NCBI RefSeq assembly: GCF_002160055.1
Contig: NZ_NFJV01000014.1
Coordinates: forward strand, 1 to 64,000
Direction: 5' to 3'
DNA: 64,000 nt
DNA from: Mediterranea sp. An20
GTDB taxonomy: Bacteria; Bacteroidota; Bacteroidia; Bacteroidales; Bacteroidaceae
Of this stretch, positions 15,786 through 24,112 are shown one piece after another (the stretch's first letter is position 1; each line of letters starts with the position of its first letter). The notes under the pieces are model-generated. The model worked only from the letters and a program-made list of their open reading frames with translations. It was not told the DNA's origin and made no database searches. The position numbers and the translations under genes are program-made.

Positions 15786-16871
15786 ATGGCAGCCAATAAA
15801 GACAACTTTTGCGTCATCATGGGCGGAGGAATAGGCAGCAGGTTCTGGCCGGTCAGCCGCAAGACGCTCCCCAAACAATTTCTGGATTTCTTCGGAACAG
15901 GACGCTCACTGTTGCAGCAAACGTTTGACCGTTTCAAGAAGATAATCCCCGTAGAAAACATACTTATTGTAACCAATGCCATGTATGCGGATTTGGTCAG
16001 AGAGCAATTACCCGAATTGTTGCCCGAACAAATATTGCTCGAACCCACGCGCCGGAATACAGCTCCCTGCATCGCCTGGGCTTCTTATCACATCCGCGCC
16101 AAACATCCTAATGCAAACGTGGTGGTAGCTCCGTCGGACCACCTGATTCTAAAAGAAGAAGAATTTCTGACGGCCATTGAAAAGGGACTGGAATTTGTTG
16201 CGCAATCGGAGAAACTGCTTACACTGGGCATCAAGCCCAACCGTCCGGAAACGGGATATGGCTATATCCAGATTGACGAACCCGTAGGCGACAATTTCTA
16301 CAAGGTCAAAACATTTACCGAAAAGCCGGAATTGGAATTGGCCAAGGTATTTGTAGAAAGTGGCGAGTTCTATTGGAATTCCGGACTGTTCATGTGGAAT
16401 GTAAACACCATCATCAAAGCCGGCGAAGAGCTACTGCCAGAGTTAAGCGCCAAACTGGCACCGGGAAAAGACGTTTACGGCACTCCGGAAGAACAGCGGT
16501 TTATTGATGAGAATTTCCCTGCCTGCCCGAACGTATCCATCGATTTCGGCATCATGGAAAAAGCCGATAATGTATATGTATCCTTAGGAGATTTCGGTTG
16601 GTCTGATTTAGGTACGTGGAGCTCTCTCTACGACCTCTCCCCCAAAGACAAGAACGACAATGTGGTACTGAAATGCCAGACTCTGCTTTACAACTGCCAC
16701 AACAATATAGTCACATTGCCAGACGGAAAACTGGCCGTCATTGACGGACTGGAAGGTTACTTAGTGGCCGAATCGGACAACGTGCTTCTTATCTGCAAGA
16801 AAGACGAAGAGCACTCTATCCGCAAGTACGTGAATGATGCCCAAATCAAATTGGGAGAAGACTACATCTGA
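15786..16871 (+). CDS. manC: Mannose-1-phosphate guanylyltransferase
   Basis: 361 aa. Makes GDP-mannose from GTP and mannose-1-phosphate, the precursor of GDP-fucose and mannose-containing surface glycans. The nucleotidyltransferase signature GGGIGSRFWP (residues 13-22) with PKQFLDF (29-35) and the FTEKPE motif are present. It lacks the C-terminal phosphomannose-isomerase domain of bifunctional ManC/AlgA, so it is the short, monofunctional form usual in Bacteroidales. It stands alone, closed by the terminator at 16902-16937. No clear promoter box. Confidence 0.94.
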   Translation: MAANKDNFCVIMGGGIGSRFWPVSRKTLPKQFLDFFGTGRSLLQQTFDRFKKIIPVENILIVTNAMYADLVREQLPELLPEQILLEPTRRNTAPCIAWASYHIRAKHPNANVVVAPSDHLILKEEEFLTAIEKGLEFVAQSEKLLTLGIKPNRPETGYGYIQIDEPVGDNFYKVKTFTEKPELELAKVFVESGEFYWNSGLFMWNVNTIIKAGEELLPELSAKLAPGKDVYGTPEEQRFIDENFPACPNVSIDFGIMEKADNVYVSLGDFGWSDLGTWSSLYDLSPKDKNDNVVLKCQTLLYNCHNNIVTLPDGKLAVIDGLEGYLVAESDNVLLICKKDEEHSIRKYVNDAQIKLGEDYI

Positions 16872-16901
16872 CCAGACCCTACAGGCACGGATACCCAATA
16901 C

Positions 16902-16940
16902 AACGGGGCTGCTCCGCTTAGACAGAGCAGCCCCGTTCCT
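16902..16940 (+). terminator. Terminator of manC
   Basis: A perfect 13-bp stem (AACGGGGCTGCTC at 16902-16914 with its complement at 16925-16937), 10-nt loop, then CCTTTTATT. It may also stop the convergent HIT gene. Confidence 0.88.
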
Positions 16941-16969
16941 TTTATTCAATGGAGGAAACCCAATATATC

Positions 16970-17365
16970 TCAGAGCTGGGCACGAATGGCTTCAGCCACC
17001 GCCTTAAACTCATCGTCCGTCAGTTGCAGTTTGGGATTGGAGAAAAGCATGTCTTTCTCGTTCTGCATAGGTACCAGATGGATATGTGCGTGAGGCACCT
17101 CCAACCCCAGCACCGCCATGCCGACCTTACGACAAGAGAATGCCTTGCCAATAGCCACAGCAATATGTTTGGCAAACACGTGCATAGCCGCCAAGTCTTC
17201 GTCGCTCAAATCGAAGATATAATCTACTTCCTGCTTGGGAACAACCAGCGTATGGCCCTTCACCAGCGGATTAATGTCGAGAAAAGCAAAGAACTTATCG
17301 TTCTCGGCCACTTTGTAGCAGGGAATCTCACCTGCAATGATTCTGCTGAATATAGTCATAGACAA
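16970..17365 (-). CDS. HIT-family nucleotide-binding protein
   Basis: 131 aa, a normal size for the Hint/HinT branch of the histidine-triad superfamily, which hydrolyses AMP-lysine-type phosphoramidates and related nucleotides. The triad is HAHIHLV with His92, His94 and His96. TIFSRIIAGEIPCYKV at the N-terminus and FLDINPLVKGHTLVVPK are typical. It lies 105 nt downstream of greA, with a stem-loop between them, so it is probably transcribed separately or by read-through. Physiological substrate unknown. Confidence 0.93.
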   Translation of the reverse strand: MSMTIFSRIIAGEIPCYKVAENDKFFAFLDINPLVKGHTLVVPKQEVDYIFDLSDEDLAAMHVFAKHIAVAIGKAFSCRKVGMAVLGLEVPHAHIHLVPMQNEKDMLFSNPKLQLTDDEFKAVAEAIRAQL

Positions 17366-17407
17366 CTTTATTTATAAGATTACAGTCTGCATAAGAGGAA
17401 TAAAAAA

Positions 17408-17458
17408 ATGAAGAATGTGAAAGGCTCGCATGGCGCAACCCGTTTTCTCATTCTTCAT
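17408..17458 (-). terminator. Stem-loop between greA and the HIT gene
   Basis: ATGAAGAATG (17408-17417) pairs with CATTCTTCAT (17449-17458) and inner GAAA/TTTC bases extend the stem. It lies just after the greA stop codon. The flanking A run at 17402-17407 supplies a T tract for minus-strand transcripts. Confidence 0.65.
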
Positions 17459-17470
17459 TTCTCCATCACT

Positions 17471-17935
17471 TTAGAAAGATATGTTCAGGACTTCCAGTTT
17501 AATCATTCCTTGCGGCACCTTGATTTCGGCCACATCGCCCACCTTCTTACCCAGCAGTCCCTGTGCAATCGGGGTATTTACCGAAATCTTACCTTCTTTC
17601 AGGTTGGCTTCGCTTTCCGAAACGATGGTGTAAGTCATCTTCGCACCGTTTTTCACGTTCTTCAGCTCCACCTTGTTCAGAATCTGCACCGAATCAGTCT
17701 TCAGCTTCGACTCATCAATGATTTTGGCATCGGCAATCACCGCCTTCAGTTTGGCAATCTTTGCCTCCAACATGCCCTGCGCTTCTTTGGCAGCATCATA
17801 CTCTGCATTTTCAGACAGGTCGCCCTTGTCGCGCGCTTCAGCAATTGCTGCAATAACTTTGGGGCGTTCTACCGCCTCCAGGTTCTTTAACTCGGCCAAC
17901 AACTTATTGTAGCCGTCTTCTGACATATAAGCCAT
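17471..17935 (-). CDS. greA: Transcription elongation factor GreA
   Basis: 154 aa. GreA binds the secondary channel of RNA polymerase and stimulates cleavage of backtracked RNA. The N-terminal coiled coil (about 1-75) carries acidic residues at its tip (SENAEYDAA, with the preceding DKGDL), and the C-terminal FKBP-like domain ends TPIAQGLLGKKVGD...VPQGMIKLEVLNI. The ATG is preceded by a strong AAGGAGG, unusual in this genome. The leader is long and contains an intrinsic terminator (18003-18027) downstream of the promoter at 18049-18080. Confidence 0.96.
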   Translation of the reverse strand: MAYMSEDGYNKLLAELKNLEAVERPKVIAAIAEARDKGDLSENAEYDAAKEAQGMLEAKIAKLKAVIADAKIIDESKLKTDSVQILNKVELKNVKNGAKMTYTIVSESEANLKEGKISVNTPIAQGLLGKKVGDVAEIKVPQGMIKLEVLNISF

Positions 17936-17993
17936 AGTTTTTCCTCCTTATAAATTTTCGTTTTTACTGTTATTCACTATTACTCTTATAAAC

Positions 17994-18027
17994 AAAAAAG
18001 AATTCCAACATGTCCGGCATGCTGGAA
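17994..18027 (-). terminator. Terminator hairpin inside the greA leader
   Basis: A 10-bp stem (18003-18012 with 18018-18027, one G-U pair) and 5-nt loop, followed on the minus strand by ATTCTTTTTTG. It lies between the probable greA promoter and the greA start, so it can act as an attenuator; it could also terminate the upstream lipoprotein gene that ends at 18135. Confidence 0.75.
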
Positions 18028-18048
18028 CCCTCTTTCTTATTTCTGCGA

Positions 18049-18080
18049 CAAAGATAGGCTTTTAATCCATACGTGTCAAG
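18049..18080 (-). promoter_or_regulatory. greA: Promoter of greA
   Basis: Minus-strand CTTG (18077-18080), 20-nt spacer, TATCTTTG (18049-18056). One mismatch from the consensus. It implies a leader of about 105 nt. Confidence 0.65.
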
Positions 18081-18134
18081 CAAAAAGCGATGCTTTGTAA
18101 CATATTTAGGCAAAAAACACTAACTTTTAAGAAG

Positions 18135-19286
18135 TTAGAGCAATTTCTTGACTTCTTCCTCCAGATTTTTGATGGTTTCTCCACGAGCGCTCAACTCATT
18201 ATTGCGGTTGATGAGGAAAAGCGTCGGCAGAGTCTGCACATTGTAGGCCGATGCATAGGAGGAATAGATGCCGTTGGCATCCCGCACGCAAATCCAGGGC
18301 AGGTTATCCGCCGTAGTTTTCCAGAAATGTTCGTCGGCATCGAGTGAGACCTGATAGATCTGCAGCCCTTGCGAGGCATACTTATTATAAAGGTCAATGA
18401 GCATATAGTTGTGCGAAGCCGATACGGCACTTTGGTAAATGGTAAAGTCCAAGATAACCACCTTCCCCTTCTGGTCGGCCAGTTTGTGCACCTTGCCTTC
18501 CAAGTCGCGCAGGCTGATGTCAATAATTCCGGTCTCCTGCACTTCCACCTTCGGGGCATCAACGGCAGCCTGCTGCGGAGTGCGCGTATTCTTCATGCCC
18601 TTGATGACAATATTATAAAGGTTGCGTGAACGGTCGGCATGCGGGTATGACTGGTTCAGGCTGGTAGCCACGGCGGCAAAGCACTTCACATCATCCTTGC
18701 TGTTCAGCGGGTCGAAAATAAGGTAATTGTTCAGCTTCTGGAACAAGGCAAAATAGGCAGCAGCCGTATTGGGGGCAGCAAAAATATAGTTTATCTTCAC
18801 ATCGTCCTTATAATTTTTCAGCAGCACGGCCAAGCTGTCCTGAAAATCGTCCACCCCGATGGCCCGCGCATTCATGGCCTTGGTCAGGTCGTCTACCCGG
18901 TTTTGCAAGACTGTCTGCTTCAGTGTCAGTTCCTTAATCTTCTCACAGTTGGCCGAACCTTCCACCGTATAGCCGGTAGCCAGATTACCCAAATCGGCTT
19001 TAACCGTTACCGTTTCGGTCGAATCGATGGAAAGGTTAATCACCTGATTGTCTACCCTCAACCTATAAAACTCAGGAGAGACAGGGCAGTCACCTTTGAA
19101 AGCGAAAGAACCGTCACCCTTCAGTTTCACCGAATCCATCGGAAGGATACCCTCCAAGGCCGAGGCCTCCAGATAAAGCATCTTACCGTCGGCACCAGAC
19201 ACGCTGCCTTCTATCTTGAACTGCGGTCCGGAAGTGCACGCACCCAACAGGGCCGTTGCCAATGCTACATAAATAATCTTCTTCAT
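18135..19286 (-). CDS. DUF4369/thioredoxin-fold lipoprotein lacking CxxC
   Basis: 383 aa. The lipoprotein signal ends LLGAC (Cys17). Residues about 24-120 fit DUF4369, followed by a helical linker and a C-terminal AhpC/TSA-TlpA-like thioredoxin fold (about 250-383), with GKVVILDF, VSLD and a PTLFLINRNNEL segment that places the cis-proline loop correctly. Where ResA/TlpA have WCxxC, this protein reads TIYQSAVSAS (about 282-291): both cysteines are absent, so it cannot be a thiol-disulfide oxidoreductase. It may bind a ligand or partner at the envelope. Promoter-like boxes lie 190 nt upstream. Confidence 0.88.
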   Translation of the reverse strand: MKKIIYVALATALLGACTSGPQFKIEGSVSGADGKMLYLEASALEGILPMDSVKLKGDGSFAFKGDCPVSPEFYRLRVDNQVINLSIDSTETVTVKADLGNLATGYTVEGSANCEKIKELTLKQTVLQNRVDDLTKAMNARAIGVDDFQDSLAVLLKNYKDDVKINYIFAAPNTAAAYFALFQKLNNYLIFDPLNSKDDVKCFAAVATSLNQSYPHADRSRNLYNIVIKGMKNTRTPQQAAVDAPKVEVQETGIIDISLRDLEGKVHKLADQKGKVVILDFTIYQSAVSASHNYMLIDLYNKYASQGLQIYQVSLDADEHFWKTTADNLPWICVRDANGIYSSYASAYNVQTLPTLFLINRNNELSARGETIKNLEEEVKKLL

Positions 19287-19477
19287 TGCTTATCCGTAAT
19301 TTAATCTATTCAAAAAAAGAGCGGGGCTTCTGCCACCGTAGCCTTTCGCCACGCCACCGGATGTGTTCCGTCCCCTTCCTGCATGTTCCCCGAAACCGGC
19401 GTATGAACATCCGGGTCGGGAAAAGAAAGGATGCGAGCAGGAAGTTTTGTGCATTCCGGTCTCTCGCGAAAGCGGTG

Positions 19478-19507
19478 CAAAGATACGTCTTTTCAGATTT
19501 AGTCAAA
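19478..19507 (-). promoter_or_regulatory. Promoter for the thioredoxin-fold lipoprotein
   Basis: Minus-strand TTTG (19504-19507), 18-nt spacer, TATCTTTG (19478-19485). The leader would be about 185 nt. Between promoter and start (19290-19475) I see no gene. Confidence 0.55.
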
Positions 19508-19602
19508 GCATTTTCACCGCCGTTACATACAGAAATACGCAAAAATTACGTATTTATAAACTTTTTATCTCATCTCCACGCCTTTAGATAAAGAATTATA
19601 TG

Positions 19603-19610
19603 TATCTTTG
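19603..19610 (+). promoter_or_regulatory. -7 element for pnp
   Basis: TATCTTTG lies 39 nt before the pnp ATG. The -33 region has no good TTTG. Confidence 0.5.
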
Positions 19611-19648
19611 CGCGAATTTTATAGAGAAATAGAAATAAAAAACTTCTT

Positions 19649-21814
19649 ATGATTAACCCTATTGTCAAGACAATCGAGCTGGCAGATGGAAGAACCATCA
19701 CGCTCGAGACGGGAAAGCTGGCAAAACAGGCAGATGGTGCTGTGATGCTGCGCATGGGCAACACCATGCTGCTGGCTACTGTTTGTGCCGCAAAAGATGC
19801 AGTTCCCGGAACAGATTTCATGCCGCTGCAGGTAGAGTATAAAGAAAAGTATTCCGCTTTCGGACGTTTCCCCGGCGGCTTCACCAAGCGCGAAGGACGC
19901 GCATCAGACTATGAGATTCTGACTTGCCGTCTCGTTGACCGCGCCTTGCGTCCTCTTTTCCCCGACAATTTCCACGCAGAAGTATACGTAAACATTATCC
20001 TTTTCTCCGCCGACGGCGTTGACATGCCCGACGCGCTGGCAGGTCTGGCTGCTTCGGCTGCTTTGGCTGTATCAGACATCCCCTTCGGAGGTCCCATCGC
20101 TGAAGTGCGTGTAGCCCGCATCGACGGACAGTTCGTCATCAACCCCACGTTCGAGCAACTGGAAAAGGCCGACATGGACCTGATGGTAGGTGCCACCTAC
20201 GAGAACATCATGATGGTGGAAGGCGAAATGAAAGAAGTGTCCGAACAGGATCTGCTGGCTGCCCTGAAAGCTGCCCACGAGGCTATCAAGCCCATGTGTA
20301 AGGCACAGATGGAGCTGGCCGAAGAAGTCGGCTCGACTGTAAAGCGCGAATACTGCCACGAAGTGAACGACGAAGACCTGCGTAAGGCCGTACACGATGC
20401 CTGCTACGACAAGGCATACGCCATTGCTGCCAGCGGAAACCGTAACAAGCACGAGCGTCAGGATGCCTTCGATGCCATTTGCGAAGAGTTCAAGGCTCAG
20501 TTCACTGAAGAAGAACTGGAAGAAAAGGCACCGCTTATCGACCGTTACTATCACGACGTGGAGAAAGAGGCCATGCGTCGTTGCATCCTCGATGAAGGCA
20601 AACGCCTGGACGGCCGCAAGACGACGGAAATCCGTCCCATCTGGTGCGAGGTTTCTCCCCTGCCCGGCCCTCACGGCTCTGCCATCTTCACCCGTGGCGA
20701 GACACAGGCACTGGCTACGGTAACATTGGGCACAAAGGATGACGAGAAAATCGTGGACGATGTGCTGAACCAGGGCAAGGAACGCTTCCTGCTGCACTAC
20801 AACTTCCCCCCGTTCTCTACAGGTGAGGCCAAAGCACAACGTGGCGTAGGCCGCCGCGAAATCGGACACGGACACCTGGCATGGCGCGCGCTGAAAGGAC
20901 AGATTCCCGAAGGCTATCCCTACGTAGTGCGCGTTGTATCGGACATTCTGGAATCCAACGGTTCTTCTTCGATGGCTACCGTATGCGCCGGCACACTGGC
21001 ATTGATGGATGCAGGCGTACAAATCAAGAATCCGGTATCGGGCATCGCCATGGGACTTATCAAAAACGCAGGAGAAGAGAAATACGCCGTATTGTCCGAC
21101 ATCTTGGGTGATGAAGACCACCTGGGCGACATGGACTTCAAGGTGACGGGTACGAAAAACGGTATCACTGCCACGCAGATGGATATCAAGGTCGACGGCC
21201 TGTCGTACGACATTCTGGAAAAAGCTCTGCTGCAAGCCAAAGAAGGCCGCGAATACATCTTGGGCAAGCTGACCGACTGCATCGCCGAGCCGCGTCCCGA
21301 CTTGAAGCCGCACGCTCCGCGCATTGAGACCATGATTATCCCGAAGGAATTCATCGGTGCAGTCATTGGCCCGGGTGGAAAGATTATCCAAGGCATGGAG
21401 GAAGAAACGGGTGCCATCATCAACATCGAAGAGGTGGGCAACGAAGGCCGCATCGAGATTGCCGGTACCAACAAGAAGTGCATCGACGATGCCATCCGCA
21501 TGATTAAAGCCATCGTGGCCATCCCCGAAGTGGGCGAAGTGTATCACGGCAAAATCCGTTCCATCATGCCCTACGGTGCTTTCGTGGAATTCCTGCCAGG
21601 CAAAGACGGTCTGCTGCACATCTCCGAGTTCGACTGGAAACGTCTGGAAACAGTGGAAGAAGCCGGTTGGAAAGAAGGCGACGACATCGACGTGAAACTG
21701 CTGGAAATCGACCCGAAGACGGGCAAGTTCAAGCTGTCGCACAAGGTGCTGCTGCCGAAGCCCGAGGGCTACACAGAAAGACCGGAACGCAAACCGCGTC
21801 ATGAAAAGCGATAA
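19649..21814 (+). CDS. pnp: Polyribonucleotide nucleotidyltransferase (PNPase)
   Basis: 721 aa, normal for PNPase, the trimeric phosphorolytic 3'-5' exoribonuclease of RNA decay. Order: RNase PH domain 1 (about 12-145), helical domain (about 150-300), RNase PH domain 2 (about 310-545, with [12 protein letters not shown] and the [17 protein letters not shown] catalytic region), KH domain (about 555-615, [11 protein letters not shown]), S1 domain (about 622-690, [15 protein letters not shown]). The tail [10 protein letters not shown] is basic. Monocistronic, between its own -7 box and the terminator at 21841-21878. Confidence 0.97.
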   Translation: MINPIVKTIELADGRTITLETGKLAKQADGAVMLRMGNTMLLATVCAAKDAVPGTDFMPLQVEYKEKYSAFGRFPGGFTKREGRASDYEILTCRLVDRALRPLFPDNFHAEVYVNIILFSADGVDMPDALAGLAASAALAVSDIPFGGPIAEVRVARIDGQFVINPTFEQLEKADMDLMVGATYENIMMVEGEMKEVSEQDLLAALKAAHEAIKPMCKAQMELAEEVGSTVKREYCHEVNDEDLRKAVHDACYDKAYAIAASGNRNKHERQDAFDAICEEFKAQFTEEELEEKAPLIDRYYHDVEKEAMRRCILDEGKRLDGRKTTEIRPIWCEVSPLPGPHGSAIFTRGETQALATVTLGTKDDEKIVDDVLNQGKERFLLHYNFPPFSTGEAKAQRGVGRREIGHGHLAWRALKGQIPEGYPYVVRVVSDILESNGSSSMATVCAGTLALMDAGVQIKNPVSGIAMGLIKNAGEEKYAVLSDILGDEDHLGDMDFKVTGTKNGITATQMDIKVDGLSYDILEKALLQAKEGREYILGKLTDCIAEPRPDLKPHAPRIETMIIPKEFIGAVIGPGGKIIQGMEEETGAIINIEEVGNEGRIEIAGTNKKCIDDAIRMIKAIVAIPEVGEVYHGKIRSIMPYGAFVEFLPGKDGLLHISEFDWKRLETVEEAGWKEGDDIDVKLLEIDPKTGKFKLSHKVLLPKPEGYTERPERKPRHEKR

Positions 21815-21840
21815 TTCTTAACGCCAAAAGGTATAAAAGT

Positions 21841-21884
21841 AAAGCCGCTGCCCAACACAAAACAAGGGCAGCGGCTTTCTTTAT
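21841..21884 (+). terminator. Terminator of pnp
   Basis: A perfect 13-bp stem (AAAGCCGCTGCCC at 21841-21853, complement at 21866-21878), 12-nt loop, then CTTTAT. It may also act on the convergent S41 gene ending at 21903. Confidence 0.88.
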
Positions 21885-21902
21885 ACCTAATTTACATCTC
21901 TG

Positions 21903-23477
21903 CTATTTGACATGTTGCAAAACCCACTCCCAACAAGCATCCCTTCCAACCGATACGTCTTCCCAACGGGTAGGAATCAGCACGTCCGGACAGAGGGAAG
22001 CTGGAGTACCTTGCGAACGGTCGGGACGTAGAAACAGTTTGTGGCTCACCGTTCCCTGCACCCCGGTGTGAGGCAAACGCCAGAACAAGATGTCGCCGTA
22101 GGAACTGGGTTTGTAAGCACTGCAATCGCCAATTACTTTTCCGATATGGTTGTCCACCGCCTCGACAACCAGCAAACCTGCGCTGCTGTAAGTCCCCCGA
22201 TTCTGGATGAAAATGACCTCGCCGTCAAAATTCGCCACAGCCGGAGAAGGTGATGCAAAGAAAGTATCCAAAGCCGCTACGATGGGCGAACTTTCCGGTC
22301 CGGTTTCCGGAAGTGTGATGTCTGCCGCATTATACAAAGTATCGTTGCTGTATACTTGCCGATGCTCTGCAAAATAGCGTGCAAACGACTCCGACAAGGC
22401 TGGGTATTGGCGTTTAAAGAGTTCGGAACAACGCATCCACACCGTCCCCTGCTTCCTTTCCACCTCCGGCTTCAGCCACGAAAGCAGCAACTGACATAAA
22501 CGGCTGTCACCACCGCCATTGTCGCGCACATCTATCACCAATGTCTTTACCTGATGTGTAGCCATGTCGCGGAACATCTGCCGGAGAAACTCATCAAAAC
22601 GAGGCACCTGTTCCAACTGTTTCTTCACTTCGTCCGGCACCTCTCCTTTGGTCTGCGCATATTGTGCATACAGACTTCCCCTGTCTGTACAGGCATTAAA
22701 CTGCAAATAACAAACAGGACGGTCGGGCAATATCTTGTAGAGGAAAGGTTGTCGGCGGTTTCCCCGAATCCAATGGCCGGAAGGAGCCACATTCAGCCAT
22801 TGCACTTGTAGCTCCGATTGCTTCATTGGTTTTAACGCGATTTCCGTCCCATCTGCCAAGGACAGACGCAACAACGAATCGGGTGCAGAGCAAGACGTTT
22901 GCACCCAAAAAGAATAGAACTGCATGAGGTTGGGCACTTTCTCCCAAAAATAATTTTCATTGTCACAACTCATGACCCGGCCAAACTCTTCCCAAATCCG
23001 ATTCATCGACCGGCCATTCATCCGAATGATTTCTTTGCCCAACGCAGCGGCATGGACCTTGTCGACAGCCCGGATATAAGGCTTGCCGGAATCGACAAAC
23101 ACATTGAGGGGATAAATCAAATTCCTGTCTAAGCCGACTGAAACTGTAGTATGGGCATCGGACAGATTCGAAAAAACACGCTGCACGCAACGTTCCAACG
23201 CTTCTTTGGACTGGCATTCCGCCAATGCTTCATAACCGGCTTCAATCTGGTCGTCCACAGAGAAAGGAGCATTTTGCCCCGCCGCAAAAGCCGGATGGGT
23301 CTGCTCCAGCATGTCCATGCAAAGGAGGAAATCTTTCTGGTAAACATTTCCCTGCTGATACAAGGAGGAACTCTCTACCCGGACGGAAGTGTATGGCTGC
23401 ACGTTTTGGGTATATGCATCGGCCACGTTCACCAAGCCCGCAAAAGCAATCAAGAGACTCATCTTTTTTTCTATCAT
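21903..23477 (-). CDS. S41-family (C-terminal-processing-like) peptidase
   Basis: 524 aa from the ATG at 23477, chosen because it gives a signal peptide MIEKKMSLLIAFAGLVNVADA; a longer frame from 23537 only adds hydrophilic residues and overlaps the promoter box. The C-terminal half is an S41 protease domain: VKTLVIDVRDNGGGDS and NRGTYSSAGLL, with Ser432 as the likely nucleophile. No PDZ domain is evident. A secreted or periplasmic peptidase of unknown substrate. Followed by the pnp terminator; -7 box TATCTTTG at 23509-23516 (minus strand). Confidence 0.85.
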   Translation of the reverse strand: MIEKKMSLLIAFAGLVNVADAYTQNVQPYTSVRVESSSLYQQGNVYQKDFLLCMDMLEQTHPAFAAGQNAPFSVDDQIEAGYEALAECQSKEALERCVQRVFSNLSDAHTTVSVGLDRNLIYPLNVFVDSGKPYIRAVDKVHAAALGKEIIRMNGRSMNRIWEEFGRVMSCDNENYFWEKVPNLMQFYSFWVQTSCSAPDSLLRLSLADGTEIALKPMKQSELQVQWLNVAPSGHWIRGNRRQPFLYKILPDRPVCYLQFNACTDRGSLYAQYAQTKGEVPDEVKKQLEQVPRFDEFLRQMFRDMATHQVKTLVIDVRDNGGGDSRLCQLLLSWLKPEVERKQGTVWMRCSELFKRQYPALSESFARYFAEHRQVYSNDTLYNAADITLPETGPESSPIVAALDTFFASPSPAVANFDGEVIFIQNRGTYSSAGLLVVEAVDNHIGKVIGDCSAYKPSSYGDILFWRLPHTGVQGTVSHKLFLRPDRSQGTPASLCPDVLIPTRWEDVSVGRDACWEWVLQHVK

Positions 23478-23508
23478 GGCTTCTTTCAATTTAAGTGAAA
23501 CAGTGGAA

Positions 23509-23516
23509 CAAAGATA
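23509..23516 (-). promoter_or_regulatory. -7 element for the S41 peptidase
   Basis: Minus-strand TATCTTTG, 31 nt before the ATG; GTTG at 23535-23538 (18-nt spacer) is a poor -33 box. Confidence 0.45.
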
Positions 23517-23539
23517 CGCAAAAACTGAAATAGACAACC

Positions 23540-23990
23540 TGCCCGTTCACCGGGTTATTTTTTTAACAAGTTATATACATTTTAACTAACACAACTCATA
23601 TTTCTGTTCACGCTTCATACATAATGCCTTACGAAACGACTCCTGCTTGCCACATTAGGCGTTTGCCAGAGTCCTCAGTCGAACATAGCCGACTGAGAGG
23701 GTGTGCTTTTGGCAAGGGCAAGTTCCTATCCTGATACAGTTTGCTTCATCTATATATGAAAGCTGCTTCAACGGTATGGGAAATGTCCTTCTTATACCGT
23801 TGTTGGTTCGGCAAAATGCCATCCATAAAAAACAGGGGTGAAAGCGTGAAAGCATTCCGTGAGGTCACCAAGACTTCCGGTAGCCTCCCTAACAACTACA
23901 ACACGTCCCGAAGGACAGTCCGCATGTGACGAAAAAACACTTTTCAGCGTCGTAAAACATAAAATTGCTGTTTAATACCGCATTTTCTTT
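23540..23990. other. 450-bp gene-free region with one long hairpin
   Basis: No open frame here has a recognisable product. It holds a composite stem-loop (23663-23715): outer TTGCCA/TGGCAA and inner CTCAGTCG (23674-23681)/CGACTGAG (23690-23697). It also holds the GTGAAAG-CGTGAAAG run at about 23839-23855, related to repeats upstream of the recombinase at 10697. Possibly the scar of a lost element. Confidence 0.5.
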
Positions 23991-23998
23991 ATCATTTG

Positions 23999-24029
23999 TT
24001 TGCCAGTTTAAAAATAATGCGTACTTTTG
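23999..24029 (+). promoter_or_regulatory. gdhA: Promoter of gdhA
   Basis: TTTG (23999-24002), 19-nt spacer, TACTTTTG (24022-24029): full consensus match, 84 nt before the gdhA ATG. Confidence 0.8.
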
Positions 24030-24112
24030 TCGCCGGAACCAGTAAGCATCCAGCAACTGGTGGCCCATAGCGAATCAAACGACAACCAATAATAAAAAAA
24101 GAAAAGACCATT

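Noticed and set aside
20072..21802. 576-codon open frame antisense to pnp
   Set aside because: It is the mirror of a highly conserved gene with strong codon bias; composition (rich in His, Phe, Val, Gln) and the lack of any motif or start context mark it as a shadow frame.
23655..23855. 66-codon minus-strand frame in the gene-free stretch before gdhA
   Set aside because: No family resemblance, crosses a long hairpin, poor start context; more likely non-coding.
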